Notes under the pieces: generated by a model | Databases searched by the model: none | Seen by the model: only the letters and a program-made list of their open reading frames with translations | Told to the model about the DNA's origin: nothing | Origin: an uncultured Agathobaculum sp. | GTDB taxonomy: Bacteria; Bacillota; Clostridia; Oscillospirales; Butyricicoccaceae | Assembly: GCA_944380945.1 (NCBI GenBank) | Contig: CALWJG010000068.1 | Span: 1-7,828, forward strand | Length of the DNA: 7,828 nucleotides | Direction: 5' to 3' | Translations under genes and position numbers: made by a program | Part shown: positions 1 through 5,380 of the stretch, piece by piece | Layout of the letters: every line of letters begins with the position of its first letter | Position numbering within the stretch: position 1 is the stretch's first letter

Positions 1-825
1 GCCGCCGCCCGCCGCCAGCAGCACGACCACCGGCCACAGCGTGACGACCAGCAGCACGCCCTGCCGCACCGCGGCGGTCAGGCCGCCCAGCCCGTTCTGC
101 GCCGCGCGCGTGAGCTGCGCGCCGAAGCCCGCGCCGTCCGCGACCGCGGTCAGCGTCTGCACCTCATGGATGCGCACGGTGAAGGTGGAGAAGCCCACCA
201 GATCGTCATAGCGCCGCTTTTCGCCGGTCAGGCTGTCGATCTCGTATTCGCAGTCGGACAGCGCGTTCTCCAGCGCGATGATGTCCTCCATCTGCCCCGC
301 CTGATCGAGCAGCGCGATGAGGCGCTCGTGCTTGGTGCGCAGGGTCTCCAGACGGGTCTCGACGTCCGTGTACTGATCGGTCACGTCCTCGCTCCAGCGG
401 TTGCTCGACACCACATGGCAGCTGTCGCCCAGCTGGGCGAAAAAGGTCTCGAACTGCTCCTGCGGCACGCGCAGGGTGTAGTCTGCCCAGCGGCTGCCGG
501 TCTCGCCCGCGCTGCCGCTCGACTGGATGTAGCCGCCCGCGGCGGCGGTCATGCGCTCGATGTCCGCGCAGGTCTGCTCATAGTGCTGGGTCTCGAGCGT
601 CAGATCGGCGGACAGGATGAGCTTGGCGTTCTGCCGCACGGCGGAAAAATCCGCCGCACCGCCGTCCTCCTGCGCGGCTTCGCCCTCGGTCCAGCCCGCG
701 CCGTTGGATACGTCCGCGCTGTCCGCGGCCGTGCTCGCGGCGGTGTCGCCGCCGCTGCCGCCGCAGGCTGCGAGCAGGGAGAGCAGCAGGCACAGGATGA
801 GCAGCAATGCACCTCGTCTTTTCAT
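1..825 (-). CDS. DUF4349-type lipoprotein, 3' end cut off by the window
   Basis: The reading frame is open for 275 codons from ATG at 825 to the window edge, so the C-terminus is missing. The N-terminus is a lipoprotein signal: basic MKRR, a Leu-rich core and the lipobox LLAAC with the lipidated Cys at residue 21. A low-complexity Gly/Ala/Ser/Asp linker follows (about 22-60). Next comes a folded region beginning near RQNAKLILSADLTLET (64-79), with YTLRVPQEQFETFF (117-130) and a charged, probably coiled-coil stretch at 150-210. A hydrophobic segment starting near 256 (GVLLVVTLWPVVVLL) looks like a membrane helix. This order (lipobox, beta/coiled-coil core, C-terminal helix) matches DUF4349 proteins of Bacillota, whose function is unknown. 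An AAAGGGG-like ribosome binding site precedes the start. It lies 45 bases beyond the second TauE/SafE gene with no terminator between them, so cotranscription is likely. Family assignment is from recalled sequence pattern. Confidence 0.75.
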   Translation of the reverse strand, partial: MKRRGALLLILCLLLSLLAACGGSGGDTAASTAADSADVSNGAGWTEGEAAQEDGGAADFSAVRQNAKLILSADLTLETQHYEQTCADIERMTAAAGGYIQSSGSAGETGSRWADYTLRVPQEQFETFFAQLGDSCHVVSSNRWSEDVTDQYTDVETRLETLRTKHERLIALLDQAGQMEDIIALENALSDCEYEIDSLTGEKRRYDDLVGFSTFTVRIHEVQTLTAVADGAGFGAQLTRAAQNGLGGLTAAVRQGVLLVVTLWPVVVLLAAGGG

Positions 826-870
826 CTCAGGACACCCCTTTCCGGTTTTGGTTATCCTGTTAGACGAGGA

Positions 871-1251
871 TCAGCGCCCCTTTGTTCCCGGTTGTTGCCG
901 CTTTGTAAACAACTCCTTCGCGCCCACATAGAGCAGGAACACGCCGAACGCCCGCCGCAGCCAGTCCGTGTCCAGCCCCGCGGCGAAAACCGCCGCCGCG
1001 GCCGAGGTCAGCACGCCCGCCGCCGCGCACCAGATGACCGCCCGGCGGTCCACCAGACCGTTTTTGACATGCGCGTACAGCGCCGCGGGCGCGCAGGCGA
1101 GGAAATACAGCAGGTTGATGCCGCCGGCCTCGTACTGGCCGAGGCCGGCGCACAGCGTCAGGTAGAGCAGCAGCAGCGACCCGCCGCCCACGCCGAAGCC
1201 CGAGAGCACGCCGGTCAGCAGCCCGGCGACGGCCGCGCCCAGCGCGCTCAC
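871..1251 (-). CDS. TauE/SafE-family half-size membrane protein, second (C-terminal-type) half
   Basis: This is a 126-residue hydrophobic protein with about four membrane segments (roughly 3-33, 43-62, 70-92 and 98-115). It carries the family's glycine-rich motif, here SGFGVGGGS (17-25), and ends with LRRAFGVFLLYVGAKELF, the usual last helix of a TauE/SafE repeat. TauE/SafE permeases are normally about 250 residues with eight helices made of two related halves, and are implicated in export or uptake of sulfite, sulfoacetate and other organosulfur anions. This gene encodes only one half. I chose the GTG at 1251 because it overlaps the stop of the preceding gene by four bases (GTGA), which suggests translational coupling. 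The same frame stays open further upstream, but only as a shadow of the first half. The substrate cannot be read from the sequence. Confidence 0.78.
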   Translation of the reverse strand: MSALGAAVAGLLTGVLSGFGVGGGSLLLLYLTLCAGLGQYEAGGINLLYFLACAPAALYAHVKNGLVDRRAVIWCAAAGVLTSAAAAVFAAGLDTDWLRRAFGVFLLYVGAKELFTKRQQPGTKGR

Positions 1252-1607
1252 AGCAGCAGCACCGCCCGCACGCCGCCGTAGAGCAGCAGCAGGCCGAACA
1301 CCCGCCGCAGCCGGTCCACGCGCACGCGCTGGAACATCCGCCCCGCGGCCAGCCCGCCCAGCGCGCCGCCCACAAGATACGGCCACGCCGCGCCGAGGTC
1401 GAGCCCGCCCTCCAGCCAATAGGCCGCCGCTGAGACCACGCTCAGCGGCAGCACGACCGCGACCGAGGTCGCGAATGCCCTGCGCTGCTCCAGACCGCAC
1501 CACGAGACCAGCAGCGGCACGAGGAACATCCCGCCGCCCGCGCCGAAAAATCCGTTCGCCGCCCCGGCCAGCGCGCCGGTGACGGCCAGTTTTGCCCGTT
1601 CATCCAT
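1248..1607 (-). CDS. TauE/SafE-family half-size membrane protein, first (N-terminal-type) half
   Basis: This is a 119-residue protein with about four membrane segments (8-35, 43-63, 72-90 and 101-119). Its first helix holds the family motif NGFFGAGGGM (18-27). Its last helix, LRRVFGLLLLYGGVRAV, closely parallels LRRAFGVFLLYVGAKEL of the next gene, so the two genes are homologous repeats. Together they would form the eight-helix TauE/SafE anion permease. ATG at 1607 is preceded by GGAGGG at a spacing of seven bases. That ribosome binding site is the 3' arm of a terminator-like hairpin (1608-1642), so expression may depend on whether the hairpin forms. The gene ends in TGA overlapping the GTG of the partner. 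Adjacent half-size TauE/SafE genes are known in Clostridia, so I read this as a natural split rather than a frameshifted pseudogene. Confidence 0.8.
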   Translation of the reverse strand: MDERAKLAVTGALAGAANGFFGAGGGMFLVPLLVSWCGLEQRRAFATSVAVVLPLSVVSAAAYWLEGGLDLGAAWPYLVGGALGGLAAGRMFQRVRVDRLRRVFGLLLLYGGVRAVLLL

Positions 1608-1642
1608 AAAAAAGCCCTCCGGTCACAGTCTGCGCCGGAGGG
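1608..1642 (-). terminator. Intrinsic terminator that also contains the TauE/SafE ribosome binding site
   Basis: Read leftward, CCCTCCGG pairs perfectly with CCGGAGGG (8 bp, 12-base loop), followed by C and six T, then directly by the ATG at 1607. It lies 23 bases beyond the stop of the acidic lipoprotein gene, the normal position for its terminator. The same 3' arm supplies GGAGGG for the next gene, so pairing would both end transcription and hide the ribosome binding site. I see no separate promoter for the TauE/SafE pair in the 58-base gap. Confidence 0.65.
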
Positions 1643-1665
1643 TCGGGTTTTATGTGCGTTGGAGC

Positions 1666-2007
1666 TTATTCCGCACTGCTGTCTGCAGGATCTGAGAGGC
1701 CGGAGGGATCGTCCGCGGCATCCGCGCCGCTGTCCTCCCCATCCAAAGCGCTGTCCGCTTCGCCGGCGTCCGTCTCGTCCGCCGCGCCGCTGTATGCGCC
1801 GGTATCCTCGTCCGCTTCGGCGTCCGCATCGGACAGGGCATCGTCCGCGGCAGACGCATCCGCTTGCTCTTCCAGCGCGGAGGACTGGCTGGCGTCCTCA
1901 TCCGCGGTGTCCGTCGAGGAGGAGGTCGTGCCGCATGCGGCGAGCGAAAGCGTCAGGCATGCGGCCATAAATGCGGCGAACACCGCTTTTCTGGCATGCT
2001 GCTTCAT
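1666..2007 (-). CDS. Small, highly acidic lipoprotein of unknown function
   Basis: This encodes 113 residues. The N-terminus is a clear lipoprotein signal: MKQHARK, a hydrophobic core, then the lipobox SLAAC with Cys at residue 25. The mature 88 residues after Cys25 are almost entirely Asp, Glu, Ala, Ser, Gly and Thr. I count 20 Asp and 9 Glu and no Lys, Arg or His, so the chain should be intrinsically disordered and strongly negative. No folded domain is visible. I chose ATG at 2007 because the lipoprotein signal starts there and GGAG sits eight bases upstream; the frame stays open further upstream (to 2181) but that part is not protein-like. The terminator hairpin at 1608-1642 follows the gene. 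It may be a surface spacer, cation binder or wall-associated tail; the sequence does not decide among these. I found no convincing promoter in 2008-2179. Confidence 0.7.
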   Translation of the reverse strand: MKQHARKAVFAAFMAACLTLSLAACGTTSSSTDTADEDASQSSALEEQADASAADDALSDADAEADEDTGAYSGAADETDAGEADSALDGEDSGADAADDPSGLSDPADSSAE

Positions 2008-2179
2008 GGTTCCATCTCCGTTTCTGATGTAATGATGCGCACCGCGGTCTCCCGGGTACGGTTTACAGCATACGGCGGGGATGTGTCGGCTATGCGTGGG
2101 TTTGGCGGTTTCTGCATGATCAAATGATGAACAAACGGGGTTTTGCGCGGGTTTTTCCATCTTTCTGCGCCAAAGGCGC
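2008..2179. other. Gap between the acidic lipoprotein gene and the prfB terminator
   Basis: This 172-base stretch should hold the leftward promoter of the lipoprotein gene, but no -35/-10 pair with good spacing stands out. It includes a short perfect hairpin, TGCGCC-AAA-GGCGCA (2166-2180, sharing its last base with the prfB terminator), and AT-richer sequence around 2115-2160. No gene is supported here on either strand. Confidence 0.4.
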
Positions 2180-2212
2180 AAAAACCGCGCCGCCGCAGAC
2201 GCGGCAGCGCGG
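2180..2212 (-). terminator. Intrinsic terminator of prfB
   Basis: Read leftward, CCGCGCTGCCGC pairs with GCGGCGGCGCGG as a 12-bp stem containing one G-T wobble and a GTCT loop, followed by five T (2184-2180). It begins 14 bases past the prfB stop codon. A second small hairpin (2166-2180) directly follows the T-run. Confidence 0.85.
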
Positions 2213-2226
2213 TCCTGTCCGTTTGT

Positions 2227-3351
2227 TTACTTGGTGTTCAGCGTGCCCGCCGCCAGACCGGACAGGTAGGCGTTGATGAACCCGTCCAGATCGCCGTCCA
2301 TGACCGCATTGATGTTGGCGTTTTCAAAGCCGGTGCGGGTGTCCTTGGCGAGGGTATAGGGCATAAAGACGTAGGAGCGGATCTGGCTGCCCCATTCGAT
2401 CTTCTTCTGGTCGCCCTTGATGTCCGAGATCTTCTCAAGGTGCTCGCGCTCCTTGATCTCGACCAGCTTGCTGCGCAGCATGCGCAGGCAGTTGTCCTTG
2501 TTCTGGAACTGGCTGCGCTCGGTCTGGCAGGAGACCACGATGCCGGTCGCCTTGTGGATCAGGCGCACGGCGGACGAGGTCTTGTTGATGTGCTGGCCGC
2601 CCGCGCCGGACGAGCGGAACACCTGCATCTCGTAATCGTCGGGCTTGATCTCAAAGTCCGCCGAGTCGTCCGGGATGTCCGGCACGACCTCGACCGCGGA
2701 GAACGAGGTGTGGCGGCGGCCGGAGGCGTCAAACGGCGAGATGCGCACCAGACGGTGCACGCCGGATTCGCCCTTGAGGAAGCCGTAGGCGTTTTCGCCC
2801 TCGATGATGATGTCCGCAGACTTGAGGCCGGCTTCTTCGCCGTCCTGATAGTCCATGATCTTATAGGTAAAGCCGTGGCGCTCGGCCCAGCGGGTGTACA
2901 TGCGGTACAGCATCTCGCACCAGTCCTGCGCCTCGGTGCCGCCCGCGCCCGCGTGGAAGGACACCAGCGCGTTGTTCTTATCGTACTCGCCGGTGAGCAG
3001 GGTGGACAGCTTCTGCTCCGCGATGCCGTCCTCGAGCTCCTTGTAGCCGTTTTCCAGCTCCTCGAGCATGGATTCGTCGTTTTCCTCGATCGCCATCTCG
3101 CAGATGGTCAGCAGATCGTCGCACAGGCTGTGCAGATGGTCGTACGCCTCGATCTTGCCCTTGAGCGCGCCCATGCGGGAGACGATCTTCTGGCTTTCGT
3201 CCGGATTGTCCCAGAAGCCGGGCTGGGAGGACTTGATCTCGAGCTCCTCGACCTCGCGCTTTGCCTTTTCCAGGCCGAGCGACTGGTACAGGTCGTCCAG
3301 CTGGGGCTTGAGATTGTGCAGCTTGGCCTTGTATTCCTCAAATTGCAGCAT
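2227..3351 (-). CDS. prfB: Peptide chain release factor 2 (RF2)
   Basis: The 374-residue product recognises UGA and UAA stop codons in the ribosomal A site and triggers release of the finished peptide. Diagnostic residues are present: the RF2 codon-recognition tripeptide SPF (205-207, in VRISPFDASGRRH) and the catalytic GGQ (251-253, in SSGAGGQHINKTSSAVRL), whose Gln is normally methylated. The N-terminal coiled-coil domain (about 1-110) and the HAGAGGTEAQDW segment (133-144) are also typical. Length is normal for a full RF2. Many bacteria interrupt prfB near codon 25 with an in-frame UGA that needs a +1 frameshift; here the corresponding region (YQSLGLEKAKREVEEL) reads straight through, so that autoregulation is absent. 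ATG at 3351 has AAGGAG seven bases upstream. It has its own promoter (3388-3416) and terminator (2180-2212), so it is probably monocistronic. Confidence 0.97.
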   Translation of the reverse strand: MLQFEEYKAKLHNLKPQLDDLYQSLGLEKAKREVEELEIKSSQPGFWDNPDESQKIVSRMGALKGKIEAYDHLHSLCDDLLTICEMAIEENDESMLEELENGYKELEDGIAEQKLSTLLTGEYDKNNALVSFHAGAGGTEAQDWCEMLYRMYTRWAERHGFTYKIMDYQDGEEAGLKSADIIIEGENAYGFLKGESGVHRLVRISPFDASGRRHTSFSAVEVVPDIPDDSADFEIKPDDYEMQVFRSSGAGGQHINKTSSAVRLIHKATGIVVSCQTERSQFQNKDNCLRMLRSKLVEIKEREHLEKISDIKGDQKKIEWGSQIRSYVFMPYTLAKDTRTGFENANINAVMDGDLDGFINAYLSGLAAGTLNTK

Positions 3352-3387
3352 GAAAATGCTCCTTCGTCGTATTTTTCAGCACCTTAT

Positions 3388-3416
3388 AGTATAGCGGTTT
3401 CTGCGCGGCTTGTAAA
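3388..3416 (-). promoter_or_regulatory. Sigma-A promoter of prfB
   Basis: Read leftward, TTTACA (3416-3411), a 17-base spacer and TATACT (3393-3388) give a near-consensus promoter. Transcription should begin about 3381, roughly 30 bases before the prfB ATG. It is divergent from the promoter at 3435-3463, with 18 bases between the two -35 boxes. Confidence 0.85.
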
Positions 3417-3434
3417 GTTTTTTCTAAGTTCCCA

Positions 3435-3463
3435 TTGACTAACCCTTGCGCATCCAGTATACT
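3435..3463 (+). promoter_or_regulatory. Sigma-A promoter of the riboswitch-exchanger transcript
   Basis: TTGACT (3435-3440), a 17-base spacer and TATACT (3458-3463) form a near-consensus promoter. The expected start near 3470 lies a few bases before the riboswitch P1 helix, giving a leader of about 175 bases before the exchanger ATG. Confidence 0.88.
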
Positions 3464-3473
3464 TTTTTATTAC

Positions 3474-3571
3474 AAAAGGGAGTAGCTCACGCCCTGCGGG
3501 GCGTGGTCGGCGTCGTCAAGCCGGCCGGAAAGCGTTCCGGCCCGTGCCGTACCGTAAGCAGCGAGACTTTT
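3474..3571 (+). ncRNA. yybP-ykoY (Mn2+-sensing) riboswitch aptamer
   Basis: The conserved blocks of this family are present in order: GGGAGTAGC (3478-3486), GTCGTCA (3512-3518) and AGCAGCGAGAC near the 3' end (3557-3567). Helices fit the known fold. P1 pairs AAAAG (3474-3478) with CTTTT (3567-3571). P2 pairs CACGCCC (3488-3494) with GGGCGTG (3499-3505). A long helix pairs GGTCGGC (3505-3511) with GCCGTACC (3546-3553, one bulge), capped by CCGGAA/TTCCGG (3525-3530/3535-3540); P2 and this helix compete for G3505. Known members bind Mn2+ and switch on manganese exporters. The 3' strand of P1 is also the 5' arm of the following terminator, so metal binding should stabilise P1, block termination and turn the exchanger gene on. 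The assignment is from recalled consensus, not a covariance-model search. Confidence 0.88.
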
Positions 3572-3599
3572 ATTGCCCCGGGCGATAAAAGTCTTTTTT
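3564..3599 (+). terminator. Riboswitch-controlled intrinsic terminator
   Basis: AGACTTTTATTGCCC (3564-3578) pairs with GGGCGATAAAAGTCT (3580-3594), with one T-G wobble and the innermost pairs opening to form the loop, followed by a run of T to 3599. Its 5' arm contains CTTTT (3567-3571), which P1 of the riboswitch also needs, so the two structures exclude each other. It ends 46 bases before the exchanger start codon. Confidence 0.88.
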
Positions 3600-3645
3600 C
3601 ATGCTTGCCGCTGCTCCGGATACCAGACAAGGGGTGTAATTTACC

Positions 3646-4611
3646 ATGTTATCGTTTGTCATGCTCGTCGTGGGCTTTGCGCTGCTCGTGTGGGGCGCGG
3701 ACAAATTCGTCGCCGGCGCGTCCGCGCTGGCGCGGCGGCTGGGCGTGTCGCCCTTGCTCGTCGGCCTGACCATCGTCGCCTTCGGCACGTCCGCGCCCGA
3801 GCTGGCCGTCAGCGTGACCGCGGCGATCCAGGGCGCCAACGAGATCGCGGTCGGCAACGTCGTCGGCTCGAACATCTTCAACCTGCTGGTGGTCGCGGGC
3901 CTGTCCGCGGTCGTGTGCCCGCTCATCATGGACCGCACGCTCATGCGCCGCGACTGGCCGTTCTCCCTGCTCGCCGCGGTCATCCTGTGCGCGATGATCG
4001 CGCCCGACCTGACCATCTCGCGGCTGGAGGGCGTCATCCTGCTGCTGGTGTTCGCGGTGACGCTGTATGTCCAGATCCGCGCCGCGCTGCGCAGCCGCAC
4101 CACGCTGGAGGGCGAGGAGGATGAGGTGCTCATGCCGCCGCTGATGATCGGCGTCAACATCCTGCTCGGCCTCGCGTGCATCATCGCGGGCGGCCAGCTC
4201 GCGGTAAACGGCGCGACCGGCATCGCGCGCATGTTCGGCCTGTCCGAAACGCTGATCGGCCTGACCATCGTCGCCATCGGCACCAGCCTGCCCGAGCTGG
4301 TCACCTCGCTGGTGGCCGCGCGGCAGGGCCAGAACGAGATCGCGATGGGCAACGTCATCGGCTCGAACATCTTCAACATCCTGCTGATCCTGGGCGTATC
4401 CTCGGTGATCACGCCCATCCCGGTGCTGTCCACCTCGATCGCCGACTGCCTCGTGCTGATCGGCATCACGGTCGCGTTCTACATCCCGGCGCGCCTGTGC
4501 AAGCCCCGAAACGGCGGGGACGCGCAGTCGGCCGGCAGCCTGACCCGCCCGGTGGGCGCGGTGATGGTGCTGGTGTACATCGCCTACACCGCGTACCTGA
4601 TCCTGCGCTGA
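3646..4611 (+). CDS. CaCA-family cation exchanger (YrbG/calcium-sodium antiporter type)
   Basis: The 321-residue integral membrane protein belongs to the Ca2+/cation antiporter superfamily, which exports a divalent cation in exchange for Na+ or H+. Both inverted alpha repeats are clear. Alpha-1 has GLTIVAFGTSAPELAVSV (40-57) and GNVVGSNIFN (70-79); alpha-2 has GLTIVAIGTSLPELVTS (205-221) and GNVIGSNIFN (235-244). The acidic residues that bind the ion are present, Glu52 and Glu217 in the GTSxPE motifs. About ten helices are predicted, with a charged loop at 147-161 (RSRTTLEGEEDE) between the halves. ATG at 3646 follows an AAGGGG-type site 11 bases upstream. The Mn2+-type riboswitch in its leader suggests that the physiological substrate is Mn2+, or that the protein acts in Mn2+ stress; family membership alone would say Ca2+. 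Only seven bases separate its stop from that of convergent ruvX. Confidence 0.93.
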   Translation: MLSFVMLVVGFALLVWGADKFVAGASALARRLGVSPLLVGLTIVAFGTSAPELAVSVTAAIQGANEIAVGNVVGSNIFNLLVVAGLSAVVCPLIMDRTLMRRDWPFSLLAAVILCAMIAPDLTISRLEGVILLLVFAVTLYVQIRAALRSRTTLEGEEDEVLMPPLMIGVNILLGLACIIAGGQLAVNGATGIARMFGLSETLIGLTIVAIGTSLPELVTSLVAARQGQNEIAMGNVIGSNIFNILLILGVSSVITPIPVLSTSIADCLVLIGITVAFYIPARLCKPRNGGDAQSAGSLTRPVGAVMVLVYIAYTAYLILR

Positions 4612-4630
4612 GCCGCCGCTACGCGCGGCT
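4611..4630. other. Hairpin at the convergent gene ends
   Basis: AGCCGC (4611-4616) pairs with GCGGCT (4625-4630) across an eight-base loop. The hairpin includes the last base of the exchanger stop and the whole ruvX stop codon. There is no T-run on either side, so it is at most a weak transcript-end structure. No canonical terminator is visible for either gene. Confidence 0.35.
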
Positions 4631-5038
4631 GCGCCGGTAATCCAGATAGCCCTGCAGAATGAGCGCCGCCGCGACCGCGTCCACGGTCTGGCGGTGCTTT
4701 TTCATTTTCTTGCCGCTTTGGTGCAGGATCTCATGCGCCGCGACCGTGGTGCGGCGCTCGTCCCACAGGACGACCGGCAGGCCGGTGCGCGCCCGCAGCG
4801 TTTCGGCGAGCGCCTCGCACTTTTCCGCGCGCGGGCCGGCGGTGCCGTCCATGTTTTTCGGCCAGCCCAGCACGATCTCCTCGATCCGGTTCTCGGATAC
4901 GAAGGCGACGAGCTTGTCGACCAGCTTGTCGTAATTCCACTCGTGGATGACGCTGGGCGAGCCGGCCAGAAAGCCCGACGGATCGGACACCGAAAGGCCG
5001 GTGCGCGCGTCGCCGTAATCGATTCCCAAAATACGCAT
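4619..5038 (-). CDS. ruvX: RuvX/YqgF, putative pre-16S rRNA nuclease (Holliday junction resolvase-like)
   Basis: The 139-residue product is normal length for this small RNase H-fold family. YqgF of E. coli is tied to maturation of the 16S rRNA 5' end; the family was earlier annotated as a Holliday junction resolvase. Metal-binding motifs are in place: GIDYGDARTG with Asp7, the VLGWPKNMDGT block (57-66), LWDERRTTVAAHEIL with Asp93-Glu94-Arg95, and KKHRQTVDAVAAALILQGYL with Asp120. I chose ATG at 5038 because GGGGG lies six bases upstream and the protein then begins MRILGIDYG, as in relatives. The frame stays open to an ATG at 5149, but that extension is Gly/Pro/Arg-rich and unlike the family. 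ATG at 5044 directly abuts the GGGGG and is less likely. A leader of roughly 100 bases with GC-rich hairpins precedes it (see 5039-5155). Confidence 0.93.
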   Translation of the reverse strand: MRILGIDYGDARTGLSVSDPSGFLAGSPSVIHEWNYDKLVDKLVAFVSENRIEEIVLGWPKNMDGTAGPRAEKCEALAETLRARTGLPVVLWDERRTTVAAHEILHQSGKKMKKHRQTVDAVAAALILQGYLDYRRSRA

Positions 5039-5155
5039 TTCCATCCCCCGTTTTGTTCCCGGGCGGGGCCCGCCTGCGCGGCCGCCCCGTCCCTGATCTG
5101 AGGCAGTCCCGCGCGGCGCAGCCGCCGCCTGCGGTGTTGTCTGAAGCATAGTATA
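5039..5155 (-). promoter_or_regulatory. Probable ruvX promoter and GC-rich leader
   Basis: Read leftward, a perfect -10-like TATACT lies at 5155-5150 in AT-rich sequence, but the matching -35 region is poor. The expected transcript would have about 105 bases of leader. It contains a perfect GCGGCG/CGCCGC hairpin (5113-5128) and another GC palindrome around 5061-5073. I see no small gene in the leader. Confidence 0.5.
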
Positions 5156-5198
5156 TCATAAAAACGCAAAATAACCAGCATTTTTGTGCAAAAAGCGC

Positions 5199-5228
5199 TT
5201 GACCCGCGCACAGACGCCGTGCTATACT
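5199..5228 (+). promoter_or_regulatory. Sigma-A promoter of the rpmG-secE-nusG-rplK-rplA operon
   Basis: TTGACC (5199-5204), an 18-base spacer and TATACT (5223-5228) are close to consensus. Transcription is expected to start near 5233-5237, which falls inside the hairpin at 5230-5251. No other convincing rightward promoter lies upstream of rpmG. Confidence 0.85.
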
Positions 5229-5229
5229 T

Positions 5230-5255
5230 AAAGAACCTATGCAGGTTCTTTTTTT
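5230..5255 (+). terminator. Terminator-like hairpin at the transcription start of the rpmG operon
   Basis: AAAGAACCT (5230-5238) pairs perfectly with AGGTTCTTT (5243-5251) around an ATGC loop, and T continues to 5255, giving seven T from 5249. The hairpin begins one base after the -10 box, so RNA starting near 5234 would carry a five- or six-base-pair stem at its 5' end followed by a U-tract. It has terminator shape, but no rightward gene upstream needs one. It could cause early termination or pausing, or protect the mRNA 5' end. Confidence 0.5.
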
Positions 5256-5380
5256 GCGCCCATTTTTTGTGTGTCACGGATCGTGGGCCCGGAACACTGT
5301 CAGAGGGAGGCAAATAGTCCCTCGCCCATGCCGCAGGGGTATGGGACGGGACGGAATATTAAAAGGAGGTGCCGTTATTT
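5256..5380 (+). other. Structured 5' leader of rpmG
   Basis: This 125-base untranslated stretch has several possible hairpins: CACG/CGTG (5275-5278/5282-5285), GAGGGA/TCCCTC (5303-5308/5318-5323, 9-base loop) and CCCAT/ATGGG (5325-5329/5341-5345). It ends with the strong ribosome binding site AAGGAGGT (5363-5370). It matches no leader family I recognise. It could be a binding site for one of the operon's proteins, but nothing in the sequence identifies the ligand. Confidence 0.4.

Noticed and set aside
166..1281. Long rightward open frame of 371 codons
   Set aside because: It runs antisense through the DUF4349 gene, the TauE/SafE genes and the gap between them, has no domain-like sequence and no ribosome binding site. 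GC-rich codon bias produces such shadows.
871..1607. TauE/SafE pair as a single frameshifted pseudogene
   Set aside because: Each half has its own conserved motifs and a complete end, and the GTGA overlap is a typical natural gene junction; split pairs are known in Clostridia. Not excluded absolutely.
2143..3438. Rightward open frame of 431 codons
   Set aside because: It is the antisense shadow of prfB, with compositionally biased sequence and no family resemblance.
5039..5149. N-terminal extension of ruvX to an ATG at 5149
   Set aside because: The added 37 residues are Gly/Pro/Arg-rich and unlike RuvX relatives, while ATG 5038 has a well-spaced GGGGG site and gives the usual protein start.
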